The notes under the pieces were generated by a model that searched no databases, was not told the DNA's origin, and saw only the letters and a list, made by a program, of their open reading frames with translations. Positions 1 to 7,973 of a DNA stretch of 64,000 bases are shown piece after piece. Both the position numbers and the translations under genes were made by a program. How positions within the stretch are numbered: the stretch's first letter is position 1; every line of letters starts with the position of its first letter. The DNA lies in the NCBI GenBank assembly GCA_013100805.1, contig CP040000.1, positions 248,001 through 312,000 of the forward strand, read 5' to 3'. The DNA comes from Candidatus Saccharibacteria bacterium oral taxon 488 (GTDB taxonomy: Bacteria; Patescibacteriota; Saccharimonadia; Saccharimonadales; Saccharimonadaceae).

Positions 1-2
1 CA

Positions 3-68
3 ACCGATGCTGATACGTTCAAGCCAGATTTTGAGGCCATCCTTAAGACAGTGAAATTTGTACAGTAA
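3..68 (+). CDS. C-terminal fragment of a gene cut by the window edge
   Basis: An open frame enters from the left edge and stops at TAA 66-68. It encodes 21 residues ending in VKFVQ. Nothing in so short a tail identifies the product. It is placed as coding only because the frame is open to the edge and the next gene has its own promoter after a clear gap. Confidence 0.4.
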   Translation, partial: TDADTFKPDFEAILKTVKFVQ

Positions 69-152
69 TTTTCTCGGCCGTGGCTGGCGCGTGAAATGAC
101 ACGGGGCGGCAGCAGTTCTTTTTGGCGCCTCGGTTTGCTATACTAGAGGTAT

Positions 153-866
153 ATGGCGCAGCCACAGTGGAGTGATAAGGAGTTTGCCGCAATGCCGAGC
201 ATAGCGGTGGCAGCGCATGAGCTGAAGGCGCCGCTGGCGTTGATTCGGCAGATGAGTTTATTGATTGAGGATGGTCAGCTCAGTTCAGCCGAGGCACAGC
301 AGATGCAGCGGCGGCTGACGTTGACGGCGGAGCGCTCGCTGGCTTTGGTACAGGATTTGGCGCGTACCGTGAATGTGCGGCCAATGCTGTTTCCACTGGA
401 GCCGGTTAATCCATTAGCGCTACTCGCCCAATTGGCGCACCAGTCGCGCGACATGCTGCGGCTGTATGACCGGCGGGTGACGTGGCCGCGTACGGGCAAA
501 AAGCGGCTGGTGGTGGCTAATCCATTGCTGCTTGGGCGGATCATGATGAATTTTCTCGATAATGCGATGCGCTACAGCGAGGCTGGGGCCGCAATTCGCG
601 TGACTGTTCGCCAGGCAGGGACGATGGTGCGGCTGGGCGTACGGGATTTTGGGCCGATGATGAGCCTGGCTGAGTATCGGCGGCTGGTGGATGAGATGAC
701 TATGCACAAATCAGTCAGAACCCGGCCGGATAGCAGTGGTCTCGGAGTGTATATCGCTGCAACGTTCGCGCGGGCGATGGGCGGGCAGATCGGGCTGATA
801 CGCCACCGAGACGGACTGACGTTTTATGTTGATGTGCCGCTCAGCGAGCAGATGAGCTTATTATGA
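153..866 (+). CDS. Cytosolic sensor histidine kinase
   Basis: This 237-residue protein consists of a histidine kinase core only. The dimerisation/phosphoacceptor helix has the H-box HELKAPLALI with His near residue 22. The ATPase domain has an N-box NFLDNAMRYS (about residues 133-142) and a G-box DSSGLGVYIA (about 193). No membrane segment or sensor domain is visible, so it is probably soluble and may be fed by another protein. A TATACT box at 139-144 lies 8 nt before ATG with no Shine-Dalgarno, suggesting a leaderless mRNA. It overlaps the following receiver gene by 4 nt (ATGA), so the two form a two-component pair co-transcribed with recO. The ligand is unknown. Confidence 0.88.
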   Translation: MAQPQWSDKEFAAMPSIAVAAHELKAPLALIRQMSLLIEDGQLSSAEAQQMQRRLTLTAERSLALVQDLARTVNVRPMLFPLEPVNPLALLAQLAHQSRDMLRLYDRRVTWPRTGKKRLVVANPLLLGRIMMNFLDNAMRYSEAGAAIRVTVRQAGTMVRLGVRDFGPMMSLAEYRRLVDEMTMHKSVRTRPDSSGLGVYIAATFARAMGGQIGLIRHRDGLTFYVDVPLSEQMSLL

Positions 867-1231
867 AAAAACTCCTGATCATCGAGGATGACCCGCAGTG
901 GGCGGCGGTGCTGGAGCGGTATGCGCTGGAGGCGGGCTATACAGCCCGAACAGTGGTAGCGGCCGGGCAGGCGATGGCGATGATTGATGAGTGGCAGCCG
1001 GATGGCTTGGTGCTTGATATGCTGCTGGCGGGTGAGACGGGGATGGCGCTACTGAATGAGCTGCAAAGTCATGAGGATCTGGCGCGGCTGCCGGTGGTGG
1101 TATGTAGTAATGTAGTGCTTGACCCTAATCAGCTGCGGCCATTTGGCGTGCGGGCGGTGCTCGATAAGGCGCGAATGACGCCCGACGACGTGCGAGCCGC
1201 GCTCAGCGTGCTAGGCGAGGAGGTCGAATGA
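863..1231 (+). CDS. Response regulator, receiver domain only
   Basis: This 122-residue CheY-like receiver has no output domain. It shows the acidic pocket IIEDD near the N-terminus, the phosphoacceptor Asp in LVLDMLLAG (about residue 52), a switch Ser in VVVCSN and the conserved Lys in VLDKARM. It overlaps the kinase gene upstream by 4 nt and recO downstream by 4 nt, so all three should be one transcript. Because it lacks a DNA-binding domain it probably acts through protein contacts or as a phosphate shuttle. Confidence 0.9.
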   Translation: MKKLLIIEDDPQWAAVLERYALEAGYTARTVVAAGQAMAMIDEWQPDGLVLDMLLAGETGMALLNELQSHEDLARLPVVVCSNVVLDPNQLRPFGVRAVLDKARMTPDDVRAALSVLGEEVE

Positions 1232-1905
1232 AAGATGGCGAGCGGCTGAAGGCGATTGTGCTACGGCGGACGGATTATGCGGAAGCTGATCGAGTATTGC
1301 AGCTACTAACGCCCCAGGGGCGGCGGGCGGTGATCGCCAAGGGGGTGCGCCGCGAGCGGAGCAAGCTGGCTGGCGGCATTGAACTCCTGGCGCTGTGCGA
1401 TGTAGTGATTCGTTCGGGCCGCGGCGAGCTGGGGCTGCTGACCAGTGCCAGGCTCAGTGCGTTTTATCGGCATATCCTCGAGGATTATGAGCGGATGCAG
1501 TTCGCCTACCAAGCGCTCAAGCTGGTGGCGCAGGCGACCGAGACCGTTGATGGGCCGGAGTGGTTCGCGGTGCTTAGCCAGGTGTTGGCGTGGCTTGATC
1601 GGCCGGCGGTTGATCGGCTGCTGGTCGAGACGTGGTTTTATATGCAGTACGCCGGGCTGCTGGGTGACGAGCTGAATCTACGCACTGACGTGGCCGGGCG
1701 GACGCTCACGAGCGATAAATCATACATGTACGATCCAAGCGAAAAAGCCCTAAGGCCAAGCGAGCAGGGTGATCTAACGGCCGATCACATCAAGCTGCTG
1801 CGCCTCATCCAAGCCAAGCCGCTGGAAAATCTCACCCACATCGGCGGTCTCGGCCCGGTCATCGCTAGTTGCTGGCTGGTGACTAGGCAGCATGCGGCGG
1901 TGTAG
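1228..1905 (+). CDS. recO: DNA repair protein RecO
   Basis: RecO acts with RecR to load RecA at gaps covered by SSB during RecF-pathway repair. The 225-residue protein has the N-terminal OB fold opening with KAIVLRRTDYAEADRVLQLL, followed by the GVRRERSKLAGG segment and a helical C-terminal domain, close to the usual RecO length of about 240. The zinc-binding cysteines found in some RecO proteins are not seen. Its start overlaps the receiver gene (ATGA). Its last 23 nt overlap the 3' end of the oppositely oriented hypothetical gene. Confidence 0.9.
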   Translation: MKDGERLKAIVLRRTDYAEADRVLQLLTPQGRRAVIAKGVRRERSKLAGGIELLALCDVVIRSGRGELGLLTSARLSAFYRHILEDYERMQFAYQALKLVAQATETVDGPEWFAVLSQVLAWLDRPAVDRLLVETWFYMQYAGLLGDELNLRTDVAGRTLTSDKSYMYDPSEKALRPSEQGDLTADHIKLLRLIQAKPLENLTHIGGLGPVIASCWLVTRQHAAV

Positions 1906-2830
1906 TCACGAGGAATTTAGGTGGCCGTGGTGATTGCGGTGAGGCAACGACAGTGGCGACGGCTGTCTTTCCAAGTTCGGTATCTGGCTGGATCAACCGG
2001 CCTGCTTCTGGGTCAAAACCGATTTCCTTAGCATAGAGGTAGTAGAAATATCTCACATGATTATGGAACGAACATAGCCTTCCAGAAACCCCGTTTTGCT
2101 GCGATTGCTTCATGATATATTCAATGTCACGTTCAACTATCTGGAGCCCTTTTATGGCGCTAATTTTTGCCTTGATATTTTCCTCTGGATCGCTCGGTTC
2201 ATTTGAAAAAAGTGCTAAATCATGCGTCACGACATGTGTGTGCATGTCGAGGATGGTGCTGGTTATTGTCGGCTGGCTCGTATCTTGACGGGGAAATTGC
2301 TCCCAAAAATTAGCAATTTGCTGCTGGATTTTGTGAAATAATTCACGGCGCGCATCGTCGGTGAGCTCAGAGTTACATTTGGGATTGGTTTCATTGAATA
2401 AATTTTGGATAGAGCACAGCGCCTCTGTAGCGGCGAGAATATACTCTGTGTTGATATTCTTTACATGGTCGATATAAGTGGTCGGTGGGTTGTATTGTGG
2501 CTCGGGGGTATTGTGCAGTTGTTCTTCGAGGAGTAGACCTGAAACAAGACGAGTTTGTTCATAAGGTGTCGCTGGATCAATTAGCGCGCCAGTGAGGTTC
2601 TGGAGATACGGCATCGGGTTGTCATTAAATATACTGCATTTAAACAATAGTGGCCATTGAGCCAATAAATGTTTCATCTGTCTCGGATACTGTTGTGCAT
2701 CAATAATAGGATAAAGGCGGTTATCGAGAGTATATGGCGGATAGGGACTAGAGGTCTCATTCGTTGCTCTCTCAGTAGGGTGCCTAAAATAGCCTGACTC
2801 AATGCAGGAAGATGCTCGGTTTTTCAACAT
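1883..2830 (-). CDS. Hypothetical protein, convergent with recO
   Basis: A 315-residue soluble protein with no motif I recognise. It is rich in Gln, Asn and Pro at the N-terminus, then mainly helical, with an H-x-H near the centre (MHTHVV) and further histidines in FHNHVRYFYYLYAKE. ATG at 2830 is preferred over the upstream TTG at 2845 because GGAGGG sits at the right distance before it. A minus-strand promoter TTGACG-18-TATAGT (2863-2892) lies upstream, divergent from the glyS promoter. It has no signal peptide or membrane segment. The gene is probably real because the frame is long and has both a promoter and an RBS. Confidence 0.7.
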   Translation of the reverse strand: MLKNRASSCIESGYFRHPTERATNETSSPYPPYTLDNRLYPIIDAQQYPRQMKHLLAQWPLLFKCSIFNDNPMPYLQNLTGALIDPATPYEQTRLVSGLLLEEQLHNTPEPQYNPPTTYIDHVKNINTEYILAATEALCSIQNLFNETNPKCNSELTDDARRELFHKIQQQIANFWEQFPRQDTSQPTITSTILDMHTHVVTHDLALFSNEPSDPEENIKAKISAIKGLQIVERDIEYIMKQSQQNGVSGRLCSFHNHVRYFYYLYAKEIGFDPEAGRLIQPDTELGKTAVATVVASPQSPRPPKFLVTTPPHAA

Positions 2831-2886
2831 GTTCTGACCCTCCAAGTTCTCGTTCTAGGGCGACTATACCACCATCACTAATGACA

Positions 2887-2904
2887 CGTCAAGCGTGCTA
2901 TAAT
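2887..2904. promoter_or_regulatory. Divergent promoter elements between the hypothetical gene and glyS
   Basis: On the plus strand TATAAT 2899-2904 would start transcription near 2911 for glyS. On the minus strand TTGACG (2887-2892) with TATAGT (2863-2868) serves the 1883-2830 gene. The plus-strand -35 is weak. The two promoters overlap back to back. Confidence 0.6.
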
Positions 2905-2955
2905 AAACTTTAGTTAATGAATCGCCATGTTGCCAACATGGAGAAAGGTTGTGTG

Positions 2956-4539
2956 ATGAGTCAAGCAAAAATGGAAGACATTATCAGCCTGTGCAAGCGT
3001 CGCGGCTTTATTTATCAGGGGTCGGATGTGTATGGCGGCCTGTCGGGTACCTGGGATTACGGTCCGCTGGGTGTGCAGCTGAAGCGTAATATCATGAATT
3101 TGTGGTGGCGTAGGTTTGTTGACGAGCGCGACGATATGTACGGCGTTGATGCGGCGATTTTGATGAATCAGAAGGTGTGGCAGGCGAGTGGGCACGTGGA
3201 TACCTTTTCTGACCCATTGGTGGAGTGTAACCACTGCAAGGCGCGTTTTCGCGAAGATCACTTGCTCAAAGATCAACAGGAAAAGTTGGACGAGTACGAG
3301 GCTCTCACCGACAAGATCCAATGGTATCGCGAGCATGCCACGGCACCGAATTTTTATGACGAGATCAAAGAAAAAGAGCCCGAGTTGTTCAAGAAAATAC
3401 TGGACATGGAGCTTGGCCCAAGTGAGATTGACCTTGAGGAGGCCAGTGATTTTGGGCTGAAAGAGTGGTCGCACGTACTGAGGGTGATAAAATGCCCTAA
3501 CTGTGGCGTGCGAGGTGATTTTAGTGAGCCGCGACAGTTTAACATGATGTTCAAGACATTTGTCGGTGCTAGCGGGCAAAATGAGCTGGCGATTGATGAG
3601 TTGACGGGGGGCGTCGATGGTAAGCGTAGCCTCAATGGTATGAAAGCGATTACCTACGATCCACAGTCGATTTCCTATCTCCGCCCCGAAACAGCCCAGG
3701 GCATCTTCACTAATTTCAAAAACGTCGTCGATAGTTTCTACCCGAACCTGCCGTTTGGTATCGCTCAGCAGGGTAAAGCGTTTCGCAATGAGATTGCGCC
3801 GCGCGACTTCGTCTTCCGCTCTCGGGAGTTCGAGCAGATGGAGATTGAATATTTCGTCGACCCTGAGCATTGGCGGGAGGCGTTTGATGAGCTGCTGGCG
3901 GCGACGCATGCGTTCTTGGCAGAACTGGGTTTGAAGCAGGAACATATCCACGAGCTAGACGTGCCGGCGGAGGATCGGGCGCACTACAGCAAAAAGACGA
4001 TTGACATCGAATACGACTATCCGATTGGTCGCGAGGAGCTGATGGGTATCGCGTATCGGACTGATTTTGACTTGATGAACATCCAGCGCGCCAGTGGCAA
4101 GAGCATGGAATACACCGTCAAGGGAACGAACACAAAATTTGTTCCGCACGTCATCGAGCCGTCGTTTGGTGTGGAGCGGGCGCTGATGGCGGTGCTGTCG
4201 GGTGCGTACCGTGAGGATGAACAAAACGGTGAAAAGCGGGTGTATTTGGCGTTGCCAGAGCATTTGGCGCCGGTCAAATTTGCCGTTTCGCCGCTGCTCA
4301 AGAACAAGCCAGAACTGGTAGAAAAAGCCCGCGAAGTCTACGCTGCACTCGCCAAAGCCAACCCCGGCCGAGTGATGTGGGACGACAACGGCAACATCGG
4401 CAAACGCTACCGCCGCCAAGACGAAATCGGCACGCCATACTGTGTGGTTATTGACTTCCAGACGCTGGAGGACGGCACTGTCACCGTGCGCGAGCGGGAT
4501 ACGACGGAGCAGCGGCGGGTGAAGATTGAGGAGCTGTAG
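2956..4539 (+). CDS. glyS: Glycyl-tRNA synthetase, dimeric class II type
   Basis: It charges tRNA-Gly. The 527-residue protein is the single-chain alpha2 type. It has the N-terminal motif GFIYQGSDVYGGLSGTWDYG, a Zn-ribbon-like CNHC...CPNC pair within the insertion, class II motif 2 (FRNEIAPRDFVFRSREFEQME) and motif 3 (PSFGVERAL), and a C-terminal anticodon-binding domain. ATG 2956 is preferred over ATG 2917 because GAGAAAGG precedes it and because 2917 would lie only about 6 nt from the expected transcript start. The coding sequence is the typical GC-balanced style of the window, unlike the AT-rich gene that follows. Confidence 0.95.
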   Translation: MSQAKMEDIISLCKRRGFIYQGSDVYGGLSGTWDYGPLGVQLKRNIMNLWWRRFVDERDDMYGVDAAILMNQKVWQASGHVDTFSDPLVECNHCKARFREDHLLKDQQEKLDEYEALTDKIQWYREHATAPNFYDEIKEKEPELFKKILDMELGPSEIDLEEASDFGLKEWSHVLRVIKCPNCGVRGDFSEPRQFNMMFKTFVGASGQNELAIDELTGGVDGKRSLNGMKAITYDPQSISYLRPETAQGIFTNFKNVVDSFYPNLPFGIAQQGKAFRNEIAPRDFVFRSREFEQMEIEYFVDPEHWREAFDELLAATHAFLAELGLKQEHIHELDVPAEDRAHYSKKTIDIEYDYPIGREELMGIAYRTDFDLMNIQRASGKSMEYTVKGTNTKFVPHVIEPSFGVERALMAVLSGAYREDEQNGEKRVYLALPEHLAPVKFAVSPLLKNKPELVEKAREVYAALAKANPGRVMWDDNGNIGKRYRRQDEIGTPYCVVIDFQTLEDGTVTVRERDTTEQRRVKIEEL

Positions 4540-4583
4540 ATACTAGATATGAAAAAATAAATTAGTTTTGAGGAGCTAAAATA

Positions 4584-5201
4584 TTGATAGAAAGTAGGCC
4601 TGAGTTTGATAAAATCACATCGTTTGATGAGTTTCATAAATACTATTGGTATCGTGAAGAACTTTCACAGATATGCAAGTCATTAGGATTAGAATATAGA
4701 GGTACAAAACAAGAACTTAATCACATTATTGAACAGTACTTTAAAGGCAATTTGATTAAAAAATTACCAATAAAAAACGAAACAAAGCAAGTTGAAAATA
4801 TTACTTCAGATACACCATTACTTGAATGTGGTTTTTCTTTTAATGCAAAATTCAGAGAATATTTCTCCGCCGTAACAGGTATTACACCTTTTAAATTTAC
4901 TGCTGATATGGCAACAGCTTGGAGGAAAGTAAAAAGAGAAAAGGATGGCAAATTTACAATCAAAGATATGCTAAAGGTGTATTATGGAGAGTCGGATTAT
5001 GCCAAGTATGATAATTCGGTTTGTCAATGGAATCAATTTTTAAAGGATTTCTGTGCAGACGAAAATAGTCGCAACTATTCGAACAAATTAAAAGTAGCTG
5101 CTATTCTCTGGAAAGAAGTTAGAAATTCAAAAAAGGAAAAAATCTATTCAAAGAATCTTTTGACTGAATATGAACATAACATAAAAGAGTATCACGAATA
5201 G
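4584..5201 (+). CDS. SAP-domain protein with DUF6434-like C-terminus
   Basis: This 205-residue protein begins at TTG with an AGGAG Shine-Dalgarno 8 nt upstream. The N-terminal part (about residues 10-50: YWYREELSQICKSLGL, GTKQELNHII) matches the SAP helix-extension-helix fold, which usually binds nucleic acid. The C-terminal half (FKFTADMATAWRKVK through KDFCADENSRNYSNKLKVAAILWKEVR) resembles the DUF6434 family from memory. The sequence is clearly richer in A+T and Lys/Asn than its neighbours, which suggests recent acquisition. It sits at the edge of a patch containing gene fragments, consistent with an insertion hotspot. The biological role is not known. Confidence 0.7.
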   Translation: MIESRPEFDKITSFDEFHKYYWYREELSQICKSLGLEYRGTKQELNHIIEQYFKGNLIKKLPIKNETKQVENITSDTPLLECGFSFNAKFREYFSAVTGITPFKFTADMATAWRKVKREKDGKFTIKDMLKVYYGESDYAKYDNSVCQWNQFLKDFCADENSRNYSNKLKVAAILWKEVRNSKKEKIYSKNLLTEYEHNIKEYHE

Positions 5202-5240
5202 GTAATTTCCAACTTGTTAACACCCAATAAGCAGTTAATA

Positions 5241-5327
5241 ATGGATATTGGAAAGACAAAGCGCGAGCTGCTTGAAGAAGTCGGCTATAAGGGCGATTTG
5301 CGCCATCAACTATTTGACGCGTCGTAA
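5241..5327 (+). pseudogene. Duplicate fragment of a Nudix hydrolase gene
   Basis: A 28-codon frame (5241-5327) ends abruptly at TAA. Its codons from 5259 encode KRELLEEVGYKGDLRHQLFD, which matches KRELYEEVGYKGDLRYQLFD in the Nudix gene about 1 kb downstream, with two substitutions across 20 residues. It covers only the Nudix-box helix and the next strand, so it cannot fold as an enzyme. It is a remnant of a partial duplication that brackets the NYN gene. Confidence 0.75.
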
Positions 5328-5372
5328 ATATTGATTTATACGCATATCTCTGCTAATATAATACATACAGCA

Positions 5373-5405
5373 CCTCGACTTGGGTTCGTCCCCGTCGAGG
5401 TTTTT
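5373..5405 (+). terminator. Rho-independent terminator before the NYN gene
   Basis: CCTCGAC (5373-5379) and GTCGAGG (5394-5400) form a perfect 7-bp stem followed by five T residues. It lies directly upstream of the TATAAT box of the next gene, insulating that gene from upstream transcription. Confidence 0.75.
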
Positions 5406-5420
5406 GGTATAATGAGGTGC

Positions 5421-6032
5421 ATGAAGAGGGTATATGTCGATGGCCAAAATTTTTTGTATAAGGCTGCCGAGGTTTTGATTGAGCATGGCAAAATATCTTC
5501 AAAGGACGAACTAACGAAGATAGATATTAGGTCGCTTGTCGAAAATATTGTTGGTGTCGGTGTGGAAATTGTATTTTACGGTGCTAAGGTGCAAGTTCGT
5601 AGGGATCTTGATGATTCAATTCTAGAGAAGACAACGCGTTTTTCGGATGTGGCGCGACGATTAAGAAACACCTTGAAAAATCAAGAAATTACCTTTAATG
5701 AAGTCGGTAAATTAAAAGTGCGCGACAGTGATGTGTGTCATAACTGTCAGCACAGAGATTTGCGTATGCAAGAAAAGGGTGTTGATGTTGGTATTGCGGT
5801 GGATATTGTCGTTGATTCATTAAGCGGACGGATTGATGAGGTTATACTGGTAAGCTCAGACACTGATTTGCTACCAGCTATTCGGGTTGCGAAAGCTCGG
5901 GGTGTAAAAGTTACGTATATTGGCTTTAGTGATAAAATGACAAGAGCTATTATAGCAAGAGCCGATGCTAGCGAAGTAATTCGCAACCAAGAAATTATTG
6001 ATGCGTTTGATGTATATAATAATATGCAATAA
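5421..6032 (+). CDS. NYN-domain (LabA/DUF88-type) putative nuclease
   Basis: The 203-residue protein has the PIN-like NYN fold: the first acidic strand VYVDGQNFLY, the central DVGIAVDIVVDSL, and VSSDTDLLPAIRVAKARGVKVTYIG with the conserved SSDTDL acidic cluster. Such proteins are predicted metal-dependent RNases. A CHNC pair (residues about 105-108) precedes the conserved DVG segment and may be a small zinc-binding insertion. ATG 5421 is chosen because TATAAT 5408-5413 ends 7 nt before it; an upstream in-frame ATG overlaps the -10 box. It is flanked by the two Nudix copies and lies in an accessory patch. Confidence 0.85.
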   Translation: MKRVYVDGQNFLYKAAEVLIEHGKISSKDELTKIDIRSLVENIVGVGVEIVFYGAKVQVRRDLDDSILEKTTRFSDVARRLRNTLKNQEITFNEVGKLKVRDSDVCHNCQHRDLRMQEKGVDVGIAVDIVVDSLSGRIDEVILVSSDTDLLPAIRVAKARGVKVTYIGFSDKMTRAIIARADASEVIRNQEIIDAFDVYNNMQ

Positions 6033-6136
6033 ATAGCTCGTATATCGTTGGCGGATTTGTTTTTACGGCGTATATACTCGCCAAGCGGTCTAAACTGTTG
6101 GAAAATATGGACAGAAGCGAACTTTTTATAAGATGA
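6023..6136 (+). pseudogene. Possible C-terminal remnant of a membrane protein
   Basis: An open frame without a normal start reads IVGGFVFTAYILAKRSKLLE and ends at TGA 6134-6136. A hydrophobic helix followed by a basic stretch looks like the end of a membrane protein. The TGA overlaps an ATG at 6133 (ATGA), the usual coupling arrangement, so the following Nudix gene may once have been its operon partner. This is an inference from a short frame. Confidence 0.3.
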
Positions 6137-6212
6137 CGGGGAAGATCTTACCCGAGGAAGAAAAGATACAGTCGGTCTTAAAAACTTTGTCTATAACGAC
6201 GCTGGGCAGATT

Positions 6213-6584
6213 TTGGTCGTTAAAGAAATTAATCTGACGTACTGGGATTTGCCGGGTGGAGGCATGGATTATGATGAGGATTTTGAATCATCGCTGAAAC
6301 GCGAGTTGTACGAAGAAGTTGGCTATAAAGGTGATTTGCGCTATCAACTGTTTGACGCGTCGGACGAGATGTATATTGAGCGGATTGACGCCAATCAAAT
6401 CTGTTTTTATTGCCGCGTCTGGCCGGAGAATTTTGATTTTATACCAGGTGAAGAGGGCGACGAAGTGAGGTTTATTAATCCTGAGGAGCTATTGCTTCAG
6501 AAGAGCGAGGTTGACGCGCCAGCTCGAGCCTATGGAGCGCATGAGAAATGGCAGGAGCTATACAACAGGGGCATTTACAAATAG
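6213..6584 (+). CDS. Nudix hydrolase with a damaged 5' end
   Basis: The protein carries the Nudix signature GGGMDYDEDFESSLKRELYEEVGY, with all catalytic Glu residues present, followed by FYCRVWPENFDF and a helical tail. The only available in-frame start is TTG 6213, which removes the first beta strand. However, the frame stays open upstream to 6132 and encodes VGLKNFVYNDAGQILVVKEI, the expected N-terminal strand. An ATG at 6133 in another frame encodes MTGKILPEEEKIQSVL, which looks like the missing N-terminus. A frameshift between about 6150 and 6190 would join them. It is therefore either a pseudogene, a sequencing error or an unusual start. Substrate unknown. Confidence 0.6.
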   Translation: MVVKEINLTYWDLPGGGMDYDEDFESSLKRELYEEVGYKGDLRYQLFDASDEMYIERIDANQICFYCRVWPENFDFIPGEEGDEVRFINPEELLLQKSEVDAPARAYGAHEKWQELYNRGIYK

Positions 6585-6599
6585 TACGCAGCGCTTAGA

Positions 6600-6628
6600 T
6601 TGACATTAGCCAAATATTATAGTAAAAT
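6600..6628 (+). promoter_or_regulatory. Consensus promoter, TTGACA-17-TAAAAT
   Basis: TTGACA 6600-6605 and TAAAAT 6623-6628 are separated by 17 bp, and the -10 box ends 7 nt before ATG 6636. This fixes the start of the next gene and implies a leaderless transcript. Confidence 0.8.
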
Positions 6629-6635
6629 AAACCGC

Positions 6636-7700
6636 ATGACAAAGGAATTATTAAGTAACTCCTGTGATTACGATACGGGTAGTCCAGAGTTTATAAGCAA
6701 GACCGAGATCAAGCGGATAATTATGGAGGCAGTCCGTGGGCGTCTTGAGTCCGATGGCGTGACCGTTGCACCCGTGATAATCCGTAGACGGTTAATGTAT
6801 GATGCTACCACTGGGGAGGAGTGGCTTATAGGTCCGGAGTTAGAACCTGTAGAATGCGAAGGCCCTCTTATAGTTGAAGGTCGTCATACGATGAAAGACT
6901 TGCCGAATGGCAACACTGTTATGGAGCATCCAGAACGTACGCATTTGGATCGTGCGATTTATAATGCTATGACGGGTCGCTGCGAGAGAGCCTTTAGTCC
7001 CGATGATATTAACGTGCTTAGTACTGGATCCAAGAGTCTAATTAGTGCCCTGAATCAAGCTGGCTATGAGAAGGGGGGATTTGAATTAGGACAAGAGATG
7101 CCCTCTTTCCAATTTGGAGACGATAGGAGCGAGGATGGTGAATTGCCTCCAACCAGATTATATTTACATCGCACGGATCTATTATCATTGCAGATGGTAG
7201 CAGACCTTGTAAATTCAGGTGCTCGTCCGGACTATGGAAAACTTTGGGTTCCATATAATCAAGAGGGTCCACAGCGGTATCGCCAGGATACGCTTATTTT
7301 GGGATTCTCAGAGTATCGTGATTTGAAAGAAACAATTGAACTACTGCGCGAGAGGTTTTTGTGGGACGATGGGGCCTGTATAGGTGCCGGTGAGACACTT
7401 TATGGTCTGAAGGTTGCGGGTATCCCAGGCGCCTATATAGGGCAGACCAAGTATGGAGGAGACTCATTTAACGGCGAAATGACACAATATTTTGAAGAGG
7501 CTATCCAGCGCTCATGTGAGGATATCAAGCAGCCACAAACTGGTGAGGTGCTGACGGATGAGTGGCTGGATGCTATGGCGCGGAAAACGACAGATATACT
7601 AGGGTCAATTATGTCAAAGAATGGACGCACCACCCACCACGCTTTGATTGATTCAGATATGACTGCAGATTTGATAAAGCTTGCTAGCAGCGTACAATAG
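6636..7700 (+). CDS. Hypothetical protein
   Basis: A 354-residue protein without a family I can name. It has an N-terminal helical segment (SKTEIKRIIMEAVRGRLESD), a central region with LPNGNTVMEHPERTHLDRAIYNAMTG and a C-terminal helical region. No membrane segment or signal peptide is seen. The start at ATG 6636 is set by the promoter 7 nt upstream; an earlier TTG lies within the -35 box. It is transcribed alone, between the Nudix gene and the toxin-antitoxin pair. Base composition is intermediate, a little richer in A+T than the core genes. Confidence 0.7.
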   Translation: MTKELLSNSCDYDTGSPEFISKTEIKRIIMEAVRGRLESDGVTVAPVIIRRRLMYDATTGEEWLIGPELEPVECEGPLIVEGRHTMKDLPNGNTVMEHPERTHLDRAIYNAMTGRCERAFSPDDINVLSTGSKSLISALNQAGYEKGGFELGQEMPSFQFGDDRSEDGELPPTRLYLHRTDLLSLQMVADLVNSGARPDYGKLWVPYNQEGPQRYRQDTLILGFSEYRDLKETIELLRERFLWDDGACIGAGETLYGLKVAGIPGAYIGQTKYGGDSFNGEMTQYFEEAIQRSCEDIKQPQTGEVLTDEWLDAMARKTTDILGSIMSKNGRTTHHALIDSDMTADLIKLASSVQ

Positions 7701-7710
7701 AGGAAATACA

Positions 7711-7739
7711 TTGCAATAAAATTATAATTTTGTTATAAT
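7711..7739 (+). promoter_or_regulatory. Promoter of the AbrB/Doc pair, TTGCAA-17-TATAAT
   Basis: TTGCAA 7711-7716 and TATAAT 7734-7739 are 17 bp apart, and the ATG begins 6 nt after the -10. The spacer contains the perfect palindrome AAAATTATAATTTT, a plausible operator for autoregulation by the antitoxin. Confidence 0.75.
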
Positions 7740-7745
7740 GTTTGC

Positions 7746-7973
7746 ATGGTAATCACTACGATTCAAAAAGTTATCAAGATTGGGTCCAGCCGCGGCGTGA
7801 CGCTGCCAGCGCGGGATTTGCGGGCACTGGGGATTCGCGATGGCGACGAGGTGCGATTAACGGTTGAGCAGGTAAGACCAATTAAACAGGCAAATAAGCC
7901 GTCGCTTCGCCAGGATTATGATGATTTTAAAAAACAATACGGCGAAACGCTGAAAAACTTGGCAGACCGATGA
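7746..7973 (+). CDS. AbrB/MazE-type antitoxin
   Basis: This 75-residue protein has an N-terminal SpoVT/AbrB swapped-hairpin domain (QKVIKIGSSRGVTLPARDLRALGIRDGDEVRLTV) and a short acidic, helical C-terminus (YDDFKKQYGETLKNL) that would bind the toxin. It overlaps the downstream Doc-like gene by 4 nt. Such antitoxins neutralise the toxin and repress their own promoter. The AT-rich palindrome between -35 and -10 is the likely operator. Pairing AbrB rather than Phd with Doc is less usual. Confidence 0.88.
   Translation: MVITTIQKVIKIGSSRGVTLPARDLRALGIRDGDEVRLTVEQVRPIKQANKPSLRQDYDDFKKQYGETLKNLADR

Noticed and set aside
2914..3951. 345-codon minus-strand frame opposite glyS
   Set aside because: It is antisense to class II synthetase motifs and its residue composition is typical of shadow frames.
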